Assembly (NCBI RefSeq): GCF_037055355.1
Contig: NZ_CP146350.1
Coordinates: forward strand, 1,240,001-1,304,000
Origin: Streptomyces sp. DG1A-41
Lineage (GTDB): Bacteria > Actinomycetota > Actinomycetes > Streptomycetales > Streptomycetaceae
Length of the DNA: 64,000 nt
Direction: 5' to 3'
Shown: one piece after another, positions 25,517 to 33,870 of the stretch
How the letters are laid out: the number at the start of each line of letters is the position of its first letter
Position numbering within the stretch: the stretch's first letter is position 1
The notes under the pieces: generated by a model
Seen by the model: the letters and a program-made list of their open reading frames with translations, nothing else
The model's database searches: none
Told to the model about the DNA's origin: nothing
Position numbers and translations under genes: made by a program

Positions 25517-25811
25517 ACCACGTCCGGGCGGGCGCAGCCTGGGCGCACGCCCGGACACGACCTGCCCGTACGGCGGTCCTCCCACCAGTCCCTGCCCCGG
25601 CTCCGCCGCTACGGCCGTGGCCCGGAGGAACCTGCCCCGCTGCCGGCGCTACGGCGGGCATGGCGGACCTGGCGATGAACGCGCTGGGCGTCGAGGCCAG
25701 GGGCAGCGTGGCGGGCGGTTGGCCGGGGTCGTCGGCGGTGTTCCCGGCAGCGCCACCCGCTCTCCCGCCTCGCCCGGTCGATCATGTCCGGAGAGATCCC
25801 CGCCCCGGACA
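25517..25811. other. Intergenic region, no feature recognised
   Basis: About 295 bp between the lipoprotein gene and the convergent TPR-like gene. Open frames here look like compositional shadows. I see no strong hairpin, repeat or promoter. Confidence 0.4.
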
Positions 25812-26321
25812 CTACGGCCGCTGCCTCGGCGGTGACCACATCCCCCCGCCGTCCCCGCCCAGCCGGGACTCCAGCCGTCTGATGGCCGCCCGGACGCCCC
25901 GGCCGTAGGGGTCGTCGGTGAGGGCGGTGGCCGCTCCCCGGGCCCGTCGCAGATGTGCGCGGGCGGCGTCGCGGTGGCCGAGTCTGTCGTAGTCGGCGGC
26001 CAGGTTCAGATGCAGGGAGGGGTAGAACGCGCGTACCGCGAGGGCCCCCTCCCCCGCCGTGGTCCCGGCGTCGGTGATCTCCTGCGCCGCCGTCAACGCG
26101 CGCAGGTCCCAGGCCAGTTCGTCGGCGGGATCGTCCTGCGTGTCGGCCAGGTAGTGGGCGAGGGTGCAGCGGTGCAGCGGGTCGCCGTGCTCCCCGATCT
26201 CCGTCCACAGGTCCAGGAACCGCTGCCGGGCCTCCTCCCGGTCCCCGGCGTGATGCAGCATGACGACCTGCCCGATCCGCGTCGGCACGGCATCCGGCGC
26301 CGCCTGTCCCTGTCGCTCCAC
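25812..26321 (-). CDS. TPR-like helical-repeat hypothetical protein
   Basis: A protein of about 169 residues made of helix pairs: RIGQVVMLHHAGDREEARQRFLDLW, RCTLAHYLADTQDDPADELAWDLRAL and LHLNLAADYDRLGHRDAARAHLRRAR. The spacing and the conserved A/L/Y positions suggest tetratricopeptide repeats. No enzymatic motif is seen. GTG at 26321 is chosen because GGAGGG (26334-26329) is at proper distance; a GTG two codons earlier is too close to it. Probably a cytoplasmic scaffold, unidentified. Confidence 0.65.
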   Translation of the reverse strand: MERQGQAAPDAVPTRIGQVVMLHHAGDREEARQRFLDLWTEIGEHGDPLHRCTLAHYLADTQDDPADELAWDLRALTAAQEITDAGTTAGEGALAVRAFYPSLHLNLAADYDRLGHRDAARAHLRRARGAATALTDDPYGRGVRAAIRRLESRLGGDGGGMWSPPRQRP

Positions 26322-26427
26322 GACCACGCCCTCCGCACCGCTGGCCCGATGTTCCTCCCGACGCTAACCGCAGGCCGGGAGGATCCAGCTCAGGGCGCAC
26401 CGTACGTCGCCGGAGCGTCGGCTGCCG

Positions 26428-27111
26428 TCAGCCCAGGTTCGGAATCGTCCAGTCGATCGGCTCGTGTCCCTGCGCCGCCACCGCCGCGTTGATCTGCGTG
26501 AACGGACGCGAGCCGAAGAACTTCTTCGCCGACAGCGGCGAGGGATGCGCGCCCTTGACCACCACGTGCCGCGACTCGTCGATCAGCGGGAGCTTCTTCT
26601 GCGCGTAGTTCCCCCACAGCACGAACACCGCCGGGTCGGGCAGGCCGGCCACCGCGCGGATCACCGCGTCGGTGAACCTTTCCCAGCCCCGGCCCTTGTG
26701 CGAGTTGGCCTCGCCGCCGCGGACCGTGAGCACCGCGTTGAGCAGCAGGACACCCTGCTCGGCCCACGGCATCAGATAGCCGTTGTCCGGGATCGGGGTG
26801 CCCAGCTCCTCGTGCATCTCCTTGTAGATGTTCCGCAGGGACGGCGGGATCCGCACACCGGGCCGGACCGAGAAGCACAGCCCGTGCCCCTGCCCCTCGC
26901 CGTGGTACGGGTCCTGCCCGAGGATGAGGACCTTCACATCCTCGTACGGCGTGGCGTCCAGCGCGGCGAAGACCTCCTCGCGCGGCGGATGGACGGGACC
27001 TTTCGCCCGCTCCTCCTCGACGAACTCCGTCAGCTCCTTGAAGTAGGGCTGCTGAAGCTCGTCACCCAGAACCCCGCGCCAGGACTCGGGCAGCATGGCG
27101 ATGTCGGTCAC
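26428..27111 (-). CDS. ung: Uracil-DNA glycosylase
   Basis: A 227-residue family-1 UDG that removes uracil from DNA for base-excision repair. The catalytic motif is KVLILGQDPYHGEGQGHGLC with the water-activating aspartate (about residue 67), and the minor-groove loop is GAHPSPLSAKKFFGS with the catalytic histidine (about 190). The uracil-binding LLLNAVLTVRGGEANSH is also present. GTG 27111 (VTDIAMLPESW) has GAGGA 8 bp upstream. It stands alone on the minus strand. Confidence 0.96.
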   Translation of the reverse strand: MTDIAMLPESWRGVLGDELQQPYFKELTEFVEEERAKGPVHPPREEVFAALDATPYEDVKVLILGQDPYHGEGQGHGLCFSVRPGVRIPPSLRNIYKEMHEELGTPIPDNGYLMPWAEQGVLLLNAVLTVRGGEANSHKGRGWERFTDAVIRAVAGLPDPAVFVLWGNYAQKKLPLIDESRHVVVKGAHPSPLSAKKFFGSRPFTQINAAVAAQGHEPIDWTIPNLG

Positions 27112-27202
27112 GTCAACGTCCTCACGATGTGCGGTCACTTCCAGGCCACAGAACCTACCGGTGACCACTGACAACACGCCGAAAGCCCGGTGCCCGCCCC
27201 GC

Positions 27203-28789
27203 CTACCAGGCGGTCTTGCGGTGCAGCTCCCACATCATCATGATCGTGGACGGGTCCATGGCCCGCTCCGCGCCCGAGACGTCCCGGCTCGCCGCCACGT
27301 ACTGCCTGCCCTGCCACAACGGCAGCAGCCGCGCGTCGTCCACCAGGATCCGCTGGGCCTCCTCGAACTCCTTCTCCACGTTCGCGCGGTCGCTCTCGCG
27401 GCGCGACCGGGGCAGCAGATCGCCGGTGATCTCGGGCGCCGGGTAGGGCGTACCGAGCGCGTTCTGCTCGCCGACGAACGGCGCGATGAAGTTCTCGGCG
27501 TCCGGGAAGTCGGGGAACCAGCCACGGCCGAACACCGGGTACTCGCCCTTCTGGTAGCCATCGACGTACGTCTTCCAGGGGCGGCTCTTGAGGGTGATCG
27601 CGAACAGGCCGGAATCCTCGAGCTGGCGCTCCAGCTCCTTGAACTCCGCGGCGGTCTCGGAGCCGTAGCGGTCGCTCGTGTACCAGAAGGTGAGCGGGAC
27701 CCGCTGGGTGATGCCCGCGTCGGTGAGGATCTTGCGGGCCTTGCCGACGTCCGGGTCGCCGTAGTCGTCGAAGAAGCCCGTCGTGTGTCCGGTGAGGCCC
27801 TTGGGGACCATGGAGTACAGCGGGTCCACGGTGTCCTTGTAGACCTTGTGGGCGATCGCGGCCCGGTCGACGACCTGTGCGATGGCCTGGCGCACGGCCT
27901 TCTTCCTCGCCCAGGAGTCCTTCGGGTTGAACACCAGGTAGTTGATGTCGGTGCCGGTTCCCTCGACGAGCTGGATCTCCTCCTCATTGGAGGTCTTGCT
28001 CTGGAGGTCGACGACGTCGCCGGCGGCCAGACCGCGGTAGGTCACGTCGATCTGCTCGTCCCGCAGGGCCTTGACCATGGCCCCGGAGTCCTGGAAGTAG
28101 CGGATGGTCACCGCGTCGTTCCGGCGCTCCGCGTAGCCCTTGTAGCCGCCGTTGCGGACGAGGACGGCTTCCTTGCCGTCCTCGTACGAGTCGAGGGTGT
28201 ACGGCCCGGAGCCGACGACGTCGCTGCCCTCGCGCAGGGAGTTCTCCGGGTAGGCGTCCGGGGAGACGATCGACATGGCGGGAGTGGCGAGCACGAACGG
28301 GAAGGTCGCGTCCGGCTTGTTGAGGTGGAAGATCACCTCGCGGTCGTTCGGCGCCTGGACCCGTTCGAGGCTGCCGAGCAGACCGGCGGGGCCGCCATTG
28401 ACATTGATCTTGCGGATCCGGTCGAACGAGTACTTCACGGCCTGGGCGTCGAGCGCGTCGCCGTTGGAGAACTTCAGGCCCTCGCGCAGCTCGCAGCGGT
28501 ACACCTGGTTCGAGGAGTCGCTGAAGCCGCACTGCTCGGCGGCGTCCGGCTGGGGCTCGCTCGAGCCGGTCGGATAGCTCAGGAGCGTCTGGTAGATGTT
28601 GCGGAACAGCTCCCAGGAGCTGTCCCAGGAGGCGGCAGGGTCGAGCGTGCTGGGGGCACTGGTGGTGCCCACGACGATCGGCCCTTCGTCCTCCGGAGTG
28701 TCGGACGACAGGACGCCGCACCCGGCGACCAGGGACGATATGGACGCGATGGCCGCCACCCGCCGCAGGCATCGGTTCCGGTTGAACAC
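27203..28789 (-). CDS. Peptide/nickel-type ABC transporter substrate-binding lipoprotein
   Basis: A 528-residue SBP_bac_5 protein. An N-terminal lipoprotein signal (NRNRCLRRVAAIASISSLVAGC) is followed by the family fold: PIVVGTTSAPSTLDPAASWD, YRCELREGLKFSNGDALDAQ, VVGSGPYTLDSYEDGKEAVL and WFPDFPDAENFIAPFVG. It should bind oligopeptides or another small ligand outside the membrane. GTG 28789 is preferred because GAGGAG is 7 bp upstream; GTG 28795 is too close to it. No permease or ATPase gene is adjacent, so it must serve a transporter encoded elsewhere or act as an orphan sensor. Confidence 0.88.
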   Translation of the reverse strand: MFNRNRCLRRVAAIASISSLVAGCGVLSSDTPEDEGPIVVGTTSAPSTLDPAASWDSSWELFRNIYQTLLSYPTGSSEPQPDAAEQCGFSDSSNQVYRCELREGLKFSNGDALDAQAVKYSFDRIRKINVNGGPAGLLGSLERVQAPNDREVIFHLNKPDATFPFVLATPAMSIVSPDAYPENSLREGSDVVGSGPYTLDSYEDGKEAVLVRNGGYKGYAERRNDAVTIRYFQDSGAMVKALRDEQIDVTYRGLAAGDVVDLQSKTSNEEEIQLVEGTGTDINYLVFNPKDSWARKKAVRQAIAQVVDRAAIAHKVYKDTVDPLYSMVPKGLTGHTTGFFDDYGDPDVGKARKILTDAGITQRVPLTFWYTSDRYGSETAAEFKELERQLEDSGLFAITLKSRPWKTYVDGYQKGEYPVFGRGWFPDFPDAENFIAPFVGEQNALGTPYPAPEITGDLLPRSRRESDRANVEKEFEEAQRILVDDARLLPLWQGRQYVAASRDVSGAERAMDPSTIMMMWELHRKTAW

Positions 28790-28986
28790 GCGCACGCTCC
28801 TCGATCTGCCATACCAAGGGTCGGCAGACCATACCGCAGTGCCGTGCCCGCTGACCCGCCCCGGGACATGACTCCTTGATCGATAAACCTTTGACGACGT
28901 TGTCATCGCCCTTTGTGACGCCTTTACCCGGCATGGGCGCCCCCTGCGCGAAGGCGCGCCCGTGCCGAGCCGCGTACGCGTCGAGG

Positions 28987-29745
28987 TCAGCCCGTGCCGG
29001 CGTTGAGGAAGATGCCGCCGTCCACGACGAGCGTCTGGCCGGTGACCCAGTCGGACTGCCCGGAGGTGAGGAACGCGGCCGCGCCGCCGATGTCAGAGGG
29101 CACGCCGAGCCGGCCGAGCGGGTAGGCCGCGGCGGCCTCCTCCTCCCGGCCCTCGTACAGGGCCTGGGCGAACTTGGTCTTGACGACGGCCGGGGCGATC
29201 GCGTTGACCCGCACCTTGGGCGCGAACTCGTGCGCGAGCTGCACGGTCAGGTTGATCATCGCCGCCTTGCTGACGCCGTACGCCCCGATGAACGGCGAGG
29301 GCGAGAGGCCGGCGACGGAGGCGATGTTGACGATCGCGCCGCCGTTGTCCTTCTGCCAGGCGTGCCAGGTCTTCTGGGCGAAGCCGAGCGCCGAGATCAC
29401 GTTGGTCTCGAAGACCTTGCGTGCGACGTTCAGGTCGAGGTCGGCGATCGGCCCGAACACCGGGTTCGTACCGGCGTTGTTGACCAGGAAGTCGACACGG
29501 CCGAAGGCCTCCATCGTGCGCTCGACGGCGACGGCCTGGTGGGCCTCGTCGTGCGCCTTGCCCACCACGTAGATCACACGGTCGGAGCCGAGCTGCTCGA
29601 CGGCCTCCTTGAGGGCGTCCTCGTTGCGGCCGGTGATGCACACGCGGTCACCGCGCGCGACGAGTGCCTCGGCGACGCCGTAGCCGATGCCGCGGCTGGC
29701 GCCCGTGATCAGGGCGACCTTGCCGGAGAGTTCCGCGGAAGTCAT
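28987..29745 (-). CDS. Short-chain dehydrogenase/reductase (FabG-like)
   Basis: A 252-residue SDR. GKVALITGASRGIGYGVAEAL is the NAD(P) glycine motif (TGxxxGIG), VDFLVNNAGTNP the NNAG motif and FIGAYGVSKAAMINLTVQ the YxxxK catalytic pair. The C-terminus LTSGQSDWVTGQTLVVDGG is typical of FabG-like reductases. The protein lies 12 bp downstream of a second SDR and is probably cotranscribed. A beta-oxidation or polyketide-like 3-hydroxyacyl oxidoreductase role is possible; the substrate is not evident. Confidence 0.9.
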   Translation of the reverse strand: MTSAELSGKVALITGASRGIGYGVAEALVARGDRVCITGRNEDALKEAVEQLGSDRVIYVVGKAHDEAHQAVAVERTMEAFGRVDFLVNNAGTNPVFGPIADLDLNVARKVFETNVISALGFAQKTWHAWQKDNGGAIVNIASVAGLSPSPFIGAYGVSKAAMINLTVQLAHEFAPKVRVNAIAPAVVKTKFAQALYEGREEEAAAAYPLGRLGVPSDIGGAAAFLTSGQSDWVTGQTLVVDGGIFLNAGTG

Positions 29746-29757
29746 TACTGCCGTCCC

Positions 29758-30519
29758 TTAGTCGAGCGGTCCGCCGGCCACGTACAACACCTGGCCGGAG
29801 ACAAACCCGGCCGCCTCGCCCGTGAAGAAGGCGATGGCGTTGGCGATGTCCTCCGGCTCACCGACGCGCGCCACCGGGATCTGGGTGGCGGCTGCGGCCT
29901 TGAAGTCCTCGAAGCCCATGCCGACGCGCTCGGCGGTGGCCTTGGTCATCTCCGTGGCGATGAAGCCGGGGGCGACGGCGTTGGCGGTCACGCCGAACTT
30001 GCCGAGCTCCTTGGCGAGGGTCTTGGTGAAGCCCTGGAGGCCCGCCTTGGCCGCCGAGTAGTTGACCTGACCGCGGTTGCCCAGCGCCGAGGACGACGAC
30101 AGGTTGACGATCCGGCCGAATCCCGCGTCCACCATGTGCTTCTGGCAGGCCTTGGACATCAGGAAGGCGCCGCGCAGGTGCACGTTCATGACGGTGTCCC
30201 AGTCGGAGACGCTCATCTTGAACAGCAGGTTGTCGCGCAGCACGCCGGCGTTGTTGACCAGGATCGTCGGCGCGCCGAGCTCCTCGACGATCCGCGCGAC
30301 GGCCGCCTCGACCTGCGCCTCGTCCGAGACGTCACACCCGACCGCGATGGCCTTGCCCCCGGCGGCGGTGATCTTCTCGACGGTGTCCTTGCAGGCCGCC
30401 TCGTCGAGGTCGAGCACGGCGACCGCGCGGCCCTCGGCGGCCAGTCGTACGGCGGTGGCGGCGCCGATCCCGCGCGCGGCACCGGTGACGACGGCGACCC
30501 GCTGCTCAGTGGTGGACAT
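29758..30519 (-). CDS. fabG: 3-oxoacyl-ACP reductase-like SDR
   Basis: A 253-residue SDR. RVAVVTGAARGIGAATAVRLAAEG is the cofactor motif, TILVNNAGVLRDNLLFKM the NNAG region, IVNLSSSSALGNRGQVNYSAAKA the Ser-Tyr-Lys catalytic triad, and ASGQVLYVAGGP-type FVSGQVLYVAGGPL the C-terminal signature. This looks more like a true FabG than its downstream neighbour. GAGGAG lies 7 bp before ATG 30519. The two genes form an operon; I see no regulator beside them. Confidence 0.9.
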   Translation of the reverse strand: MSTTEQRVAVVTGAARGIGAATAVRLAAEGRAVAVLDLDEAACKDTVEKITAAGGKAIAVGCDVSDEAQVEAAVARIVEELGAPTILVNNAGVLRDNLLFKMSVSDWDTVMNVHLRGAFLMSKACQKHMVDAGFGRIVNLSSSSALGNRGQVNYSAAKAGLQGFTKTLAKELGKFGVTANAVAPGFIATEMTKATAERVGMGFEDFKAAAATQIPVARVGEPEDIANAIAFFTGEAAGFVSGQVLYVAGGPLD

Positions 30520-30761
30520 GGCTGCTTCTCCTCAGGTGAGCGACCGCTTAGTACCTTCAGTGGATGTGACGCTAGAAGCCCTGGCACGCGGTGTCAACGG
30601 CCGGGCTCGGCATGTGATCCATTACCCGCGGCCCACGATGCGCGGCGGGACACGCTCGCCCCTCATCCCGGCCCGACGGGCCCTGTCCGGCCACTCGATC
30701 GGTCTACGGCCGTGCGCTGCGATGCCGTCGTCCGGGCACTGAAGCCGGCGCGGGCGGTCGG

Positions 30762-31175
30762 TCATCGGACCAGCAGGTCCAGCAGCCGTTCCGCCTCCGC
30801 GGCCGGGTCCGTGGTCAGGCCGGTGTGGACGGGGCCGGGCTGGACGATCGTCGAGCGTGGGGCGACCAGCCAGCGGAAGCGGCGGCCGGGGGTGTCGTCC
30901 GCCGCCTGGCCGGCCGCGGGGCCGCCCGCGCACATGCCCTCGACGGCCCGGAGCGCGGCGCGGACGCCGGTCACGTCGGCCCGGGGGTCGAGGGCCAGCA
31001 GGCGGGCCTCGTCGAGGTGGGTGCGGGCGCCGACGTAGGACTCGGCGCGGCAGTAGACGAGCACCCCGGCGTTGATGCACTCGCCGCGCTCGACGCGCGG
31101 GACGACGCGCAGGACGGCGTACTCGTAGATCTGGCGGTCGCGCGTCCCGCCCCTGATGATGTGCCGGTCGCTCAC
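30762..31175 (-). CDS. DUF3037 protein, partner of HipA-like kinase
   Basis: A 137-residue protein with the DUF3037 signature: YEYAVLRVVPRVERGECINAGVLVYC, then LDEARLLALDPRADVTGVRAAL and GRRFRWLVAPRSTIVQPGPVHTGL. The family is recurrently encoded next to a HipA-like kinase, as here. Its GTG start (31173-31175) overlaps the stop of the kinase gene in a GTGA arrangement, so translation is coupled. The function is unknown; it may be a substrate, inhibitor or cofactor of the kinase. Confidence 0.85.
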   Translation of the reverse strand: MSDRHIIRGGTRDRQIYEYAVLRVVPRVERGECINAGVLVYCRAESYVGARTHLDEARLLALDPRADVTGVRAALRAVEGMCAGGPAAGQAADDTPGRRFRWLVAPRSTIVQPGPVHTGLTTDPAAEAERLLDLLVR

Positions 31176-31927
31176 TTGATCCCCTGGATGCGGTCGTGGA
31201 TGACGGCGGCCCGTGCGAGCAGCGCTCGCGCGTAGGCCCGCCTCAGGTCGTCCGGCGTGTCGAAGCCGGGCTCGCCCGTGAGCCAGGCGTCGGGGATCTG
31301 CGCGGTGACGTCGGCGAGCAGTTCCTCGGTGACCTGGGGCGCCAACTCGGCAGCGGCGGTGGCGACATCGGGCCTGAAGTGCGCGAGGGCGTGGTCGGAG
31401 GCTTCGTACGGGCGGGCAGCGGAGGCCTCCGCGCCGGGCCAGTTGTGGTGCCAGATCATGGCCGCCCCGTGGTCGACGAGCCACAGCTCGCCCCGCCACA
31501 TCAGCAGGTTGGGGTTGCGCCAGGACCGGTCGACGTTGTTGACCAGCGCGTCGAACCAGACGATCCGCCCGGCCTCCTCGGGACCCACCGGGAAGGCGAG
31601 CGGGTCGAAGCCGAGCGCGCCGGAGAGGAAGTCCATGCCGAGGTTGGTGCCGCCGCTGGACCTGAGCAGGCTCTGCACCTCCTGGTCGGGTTCGCCGAGG
31701 CCCAGCTCCGCGTCGAGCTCGACCGTGACCAGGCGTGGCACCCGCAGCCCCAGCCGGCGGGCGAGTTCCCCGCAGACCACCTCGGCGACGAGCGTCTTGC
31801 GCCCCTGTCCGGCGCCGGTGAACTTCAGGACGTACGTCCCGGAGTCGTCGGCCTCGACGAGTCCCGGCAGCGAACCGCCCTCGCGCAGGGGCGCGATGAA
31901 ACGGGTCGCGATCACTTCCTTGAGCAT
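31172..31927 (-). CDS. HipA-like (HipA_2) kinase-fold protein
   Basis: A 251-residue protein related to the HipA Ser/Thr kinases. The ATP-binding lysine is in GTYVLKFTGAGQGRKTLVAEVV, and the catalytic loop reads VWFDALVNNVDRSWRNPNLL (D...N). The metal-binding motif is VDHGAAM, DHG instead of DFG. It is shorter than toxin HipA (about 440 residues) and lacks the N-terminal subdomain 1. Its partner is DUF3037 rather than HipB, with coupled translation. A stress-linked kinase is possible; toxicity is unproven. Confidence 0.83.
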   Translation of the reverse strand: MLKEVIATRFIAPLREGGSLPGLVEADDSGTYVLKFTGAGQGRKTLVAEVVCGELARRLGLRVPRLVTVELDAELGLGEPDQEVQSLLRSSGGTNLGMDFLSGALGFDPLAFPVGPEEAGRIVWFDALVNNVDRSWRNPNLLMWRGELWLVDHGAAMIWHHNWPGAEASAARPYEASDHALAHFRPDVATAAAELAPQVTEELLADVTAQIPDAWLTGEPGFDTPDDLRRAYARALLARAAVIHDRIQGIK

Positions 31928-32123
31928 CGCCCCAGGTTACTGACGCACACGGGAACACCGGCGACGGCCTCGCGGCGGCGGCCCGGAACCCGACAGCGAA
32001 CCGACAGCTCCGCTTTACCCCTGTCCTTCCGCGCACCAGTCAGGATTTCGACATTGCCTGAACAGCCGGTCCCCAGGGGCCGTACCTCTCGGCAGATCAC
32101 GAATCCCCGGAAGGAACGTCAGC

Positions 32124-32612
32124 ATGACCAGCGAATCAGTTCAGCCGATGTCGGGACCGAGCCGCCGTGCCGTCGTGTCGGCGGTGGGCGCGGCAGGGCT
32201 CACCGTGGCGCTGACGGCGTGCGGATCGCAGGACGAGGCGTCCGATCAGTCCACCGAACAGGGCGCCGCCGGCGGCGGCGCGACGAACGAGGAAGGCGGC
32301 TCGTCCGCCGGAGCGGGAGCCGGTGGTGCGGCGCTGGCCAAGACCGCCGACATCCCCGAGGGCAGCGGCAAGATCTTCAAGGACGAGAAGGTCGTGGTCT
32401 CCCAGCCGACCGCGGGCGACTTCAAGGCCTTCTCGACGATCTGCACCCACCAGAACTGTCCGATGGTGGACCTCAAGGACGACATCATCTCCTGCACCTG
32501 CCACGGCAGTCAGTTCTCCGTCCTCGACGGCAGTGTGAAGAAGGGGCCCGCGGTCAAGCCGCTGGAGGCGAAGCAGGTGACCGTGAAAGGCGACTCCATC
32601 ACGCTCGCCTGA
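32124..32612 (+). CDS. Rieske [2Fe-2S] lipoprotein, Tat-exported
   Basis: A 162-residue protein. The twin-arginine signal SRRAVVSAVGAAGLTVALTAC ends in a lipobox cysteine. A Gly/Ser/Ala-rich linker (about 45-75) leads to the Rieske fold with both cluster motifs: STICTHQNCPMV (CxHxxC type) and ISCTCHGSQFSVLDG (CxCH). It should carry a [2Fe-2S] cluster on the outer membrane face and pass electrons to an unidentified partner. AAGGAA precedes ATG 32124. Its last 14 bp overlap the convergent gene 32599-33249. Confidence 0.92.
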   Translation: MTSESVQPMSGPSRRAVVSAVGAAGLTVALTACGSQDEASDQSTEQGAAGGGATNEEGGSSAGAGAGGAALAKTADIPEGSGKIFKDEKVVVSQPTAGDFKAFSTICTHQNCPMVDLKDDIISCTCHGSQFSVLDGSVKKGPAVKPLEAKQVTVKGDSITLA

Positions 32613-33249
32613 TCCCGTGCGGGCGCTCCAGACACGCCAGCACCTCGTCCGTGGTCGCGACCGTGGCGACCAACGCGAGGGTGTGGCGGATCATCGCGGG
32701 GGTGTAGTCCGAGGGCACTCCCGCGATGGCGTCCGCCGGGACCACGGCGGTGTAACCGCGGTTGACGGCGTCGAACACGGCGTTGGGAACGGCCACGTTG
32801 GCCGAGACCCCGGTGACGATCAGCGTGCGGCAGCCGAGGTTGCGCAGCAGCGGGTCGACATCGGTGCCGTGGAGGGGCGACAACCCGTGCAGGCGCCGTA
32901 CGACGAGGTCCTCCTCGGCGACCTCGATCGGGGCCGCGACCCGCACCGCCGGCGTGCCGGACACCTGCTGGACGGGCAGGCGTTCGGCGGCCCGGAACAG
33001 GCGGGCGTTACGGCTGGCCCCACGGCCGTCGGGACGGCGCTCGGCGACGGCGTGGACGACCTGGACGCCGCCTTCGTGGGCGGCGGCCACCAGTCGGGCT
33101 ACGTTGGCGAGCACCCCGCCGGCGCGTGCCTCCGCGGCGAGTTCGGGCAGCGCGCTGTCCGCTCCGACGACGCCCTCCTGGCACTCGACGGTGAGCAGCA
33201 CGGTGGTCCGCGGATCGAGGAGTTCGCTGAGGTCTGCGTACGCGGGCAC
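32599..33249 (-). CDS. Isochorismatase-fold protein with substituted triad
   Basis: A 216-residue alpha/beta hydrolase-like protein of the cysteine hydrolase family (VLLTVECQEGVVG, VAEEDLVVRRLHGLSPLHGT, TLIVTGVSANVAVPNAVFDA, GYTAVVPADAIAG). The usual Asp-Lys-Cys triad appears as Glu (VECQEG), Arg (VVRRLHG) and Ala (SANVAVP). It may therefore not be a cysteine hydrolase; true isochorismatases also lack the cysteine. GTG 33249 follows GGGGGGAA. It is divergent from the oxidase at 33385, with a double operator in the gap. Confidence 0.8.
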   Translation of the reverse strand: MPAYADLSELLDPRTTVLLTVECQEGVVGADSALPELAAEARAGGVLANVARLVAAAHEGGVQVVHAVAERRPDGRGASRNARLFRAAERLPVQQVSGTPAVRVAAPIEVAEEDLVVRRLHGLSPLHGTDVDPLLRNLGCRTLIVTGVSANVAVPNAVFDAVNRGYTAVVPADAIAGVPSDYTPAMIRHTLALVATVATTDEVLACLERPHGIRRA

Positions 33250-33322
33250 GGTTCCCCCCGGGGCCGGCGGCTGGGCGCGCGAGCGTAGCCACCATTGCGC
33301 ACGGACGGAAGAGCGCTCATCC

Positions 33323-33367
33323 TTTTCTGACGTGATGTCAGAAAATCTCCTCTGACACGACGTGAGA
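33323..33367. promoter_or_regulatory. Two copies of a TCTGAC-N5-GTCAGA-type operator
   Basis: A perfect 9-5-9 dyad TTTTCTGAC-GTGAT-GTCAGAAAA lies at 33323-33345. A second copy TCTGAC-ACGAC-GTGAGA at 33351-33367 has one mismatch in the right arm. The copies are 25 bp apart. They lie between the divergent isochorismatase-like gene (33249) and the split-barrel oxidase gene (33385), close enough to both promoters to control them. The cognate regulator is not adjacent. Confidence 0.65.
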
Positions 33368-33384
33368 GAAGAAAGAGGGGGAGC

Positions 33385-33855
33385 ATGACCGCCACTCAGC
33401 AGCGCCGGGGCCGGAAGATCATGATGACGCCTGGCGAGCTGGACGACTTCCTCGCCACACAGCGCACCTGCCGGGTCGCCACGGTGTCGGCCGACGGCAC
33501 GCCGCATGTGAGCACGCTGTGGTTCGCCTGGGACGGCACCTCGATGTGGTTGTACTCGGTCGTGCGCAGCAAACGGTGGGCCGACCTGCGGCGCGACCCG
33601 AGGGTGGCGATCGTGGTCGACACCGGCGAGGAGTACGACGAGCTGCGCGGCGTCGAGCTGTCGGGCACCGTCGAGTTCGTGGGCGAGATCCCCCGCACCG
33701 GCGAGCTGCACGCCGAACTCGACGTCCCTGAGACGCTGTTCGCCCGGAAGAACTTCGGCCTGGAGGAGATGCCGCACGACGGCCGGCACGCCTGGCTGCG
33801 CCTGACGCCGCAGAAGATCGTCTCCTGGGACTTCCGCAAGCTGGCGGCGCAGTAG
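33385..33855 (+). CDS. PPOX-class / F420-dependent split-barrel oxidoreductase-like protein
   Basis: A 156-residue split beta-barrel protein: GELDDFLATQRTCRVATVSADG, PHVSTLWFAWDGTSMWLYSVVRS and KRWADLRRDPRVAIVVDTGEEYDE follow the pyridoxamine-phosphate-oxidase-like FMN or F420 family. The Arg-Ser-Lys(R) stretch (VVRSKRWADLRRDP) is the usual phosphate/cofactor contact. AGAGGGGGAG lies just before ATG 33385. It sits directly behind the double operator and converges on the LysR gene, with 15 bp between ends. The substrate is unknown. Confidence 0.83.
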   Translation: MTATQQRRGRKIMMTPGELDDFLATQRTCRVATVSADGTPHVSTLWFAWDGTSMWLYSVVRSKRWADLRRDPRVAIVVDTGEEYDELRGVELSGTVEFVGEIPRTGELHAELDVPETLFARKNFGLEEMPHDGRHAWLRLTPQKIVSWDFRKLAAQ

Positions 33856-33870
33856 AGCGGCGACCAGGGC

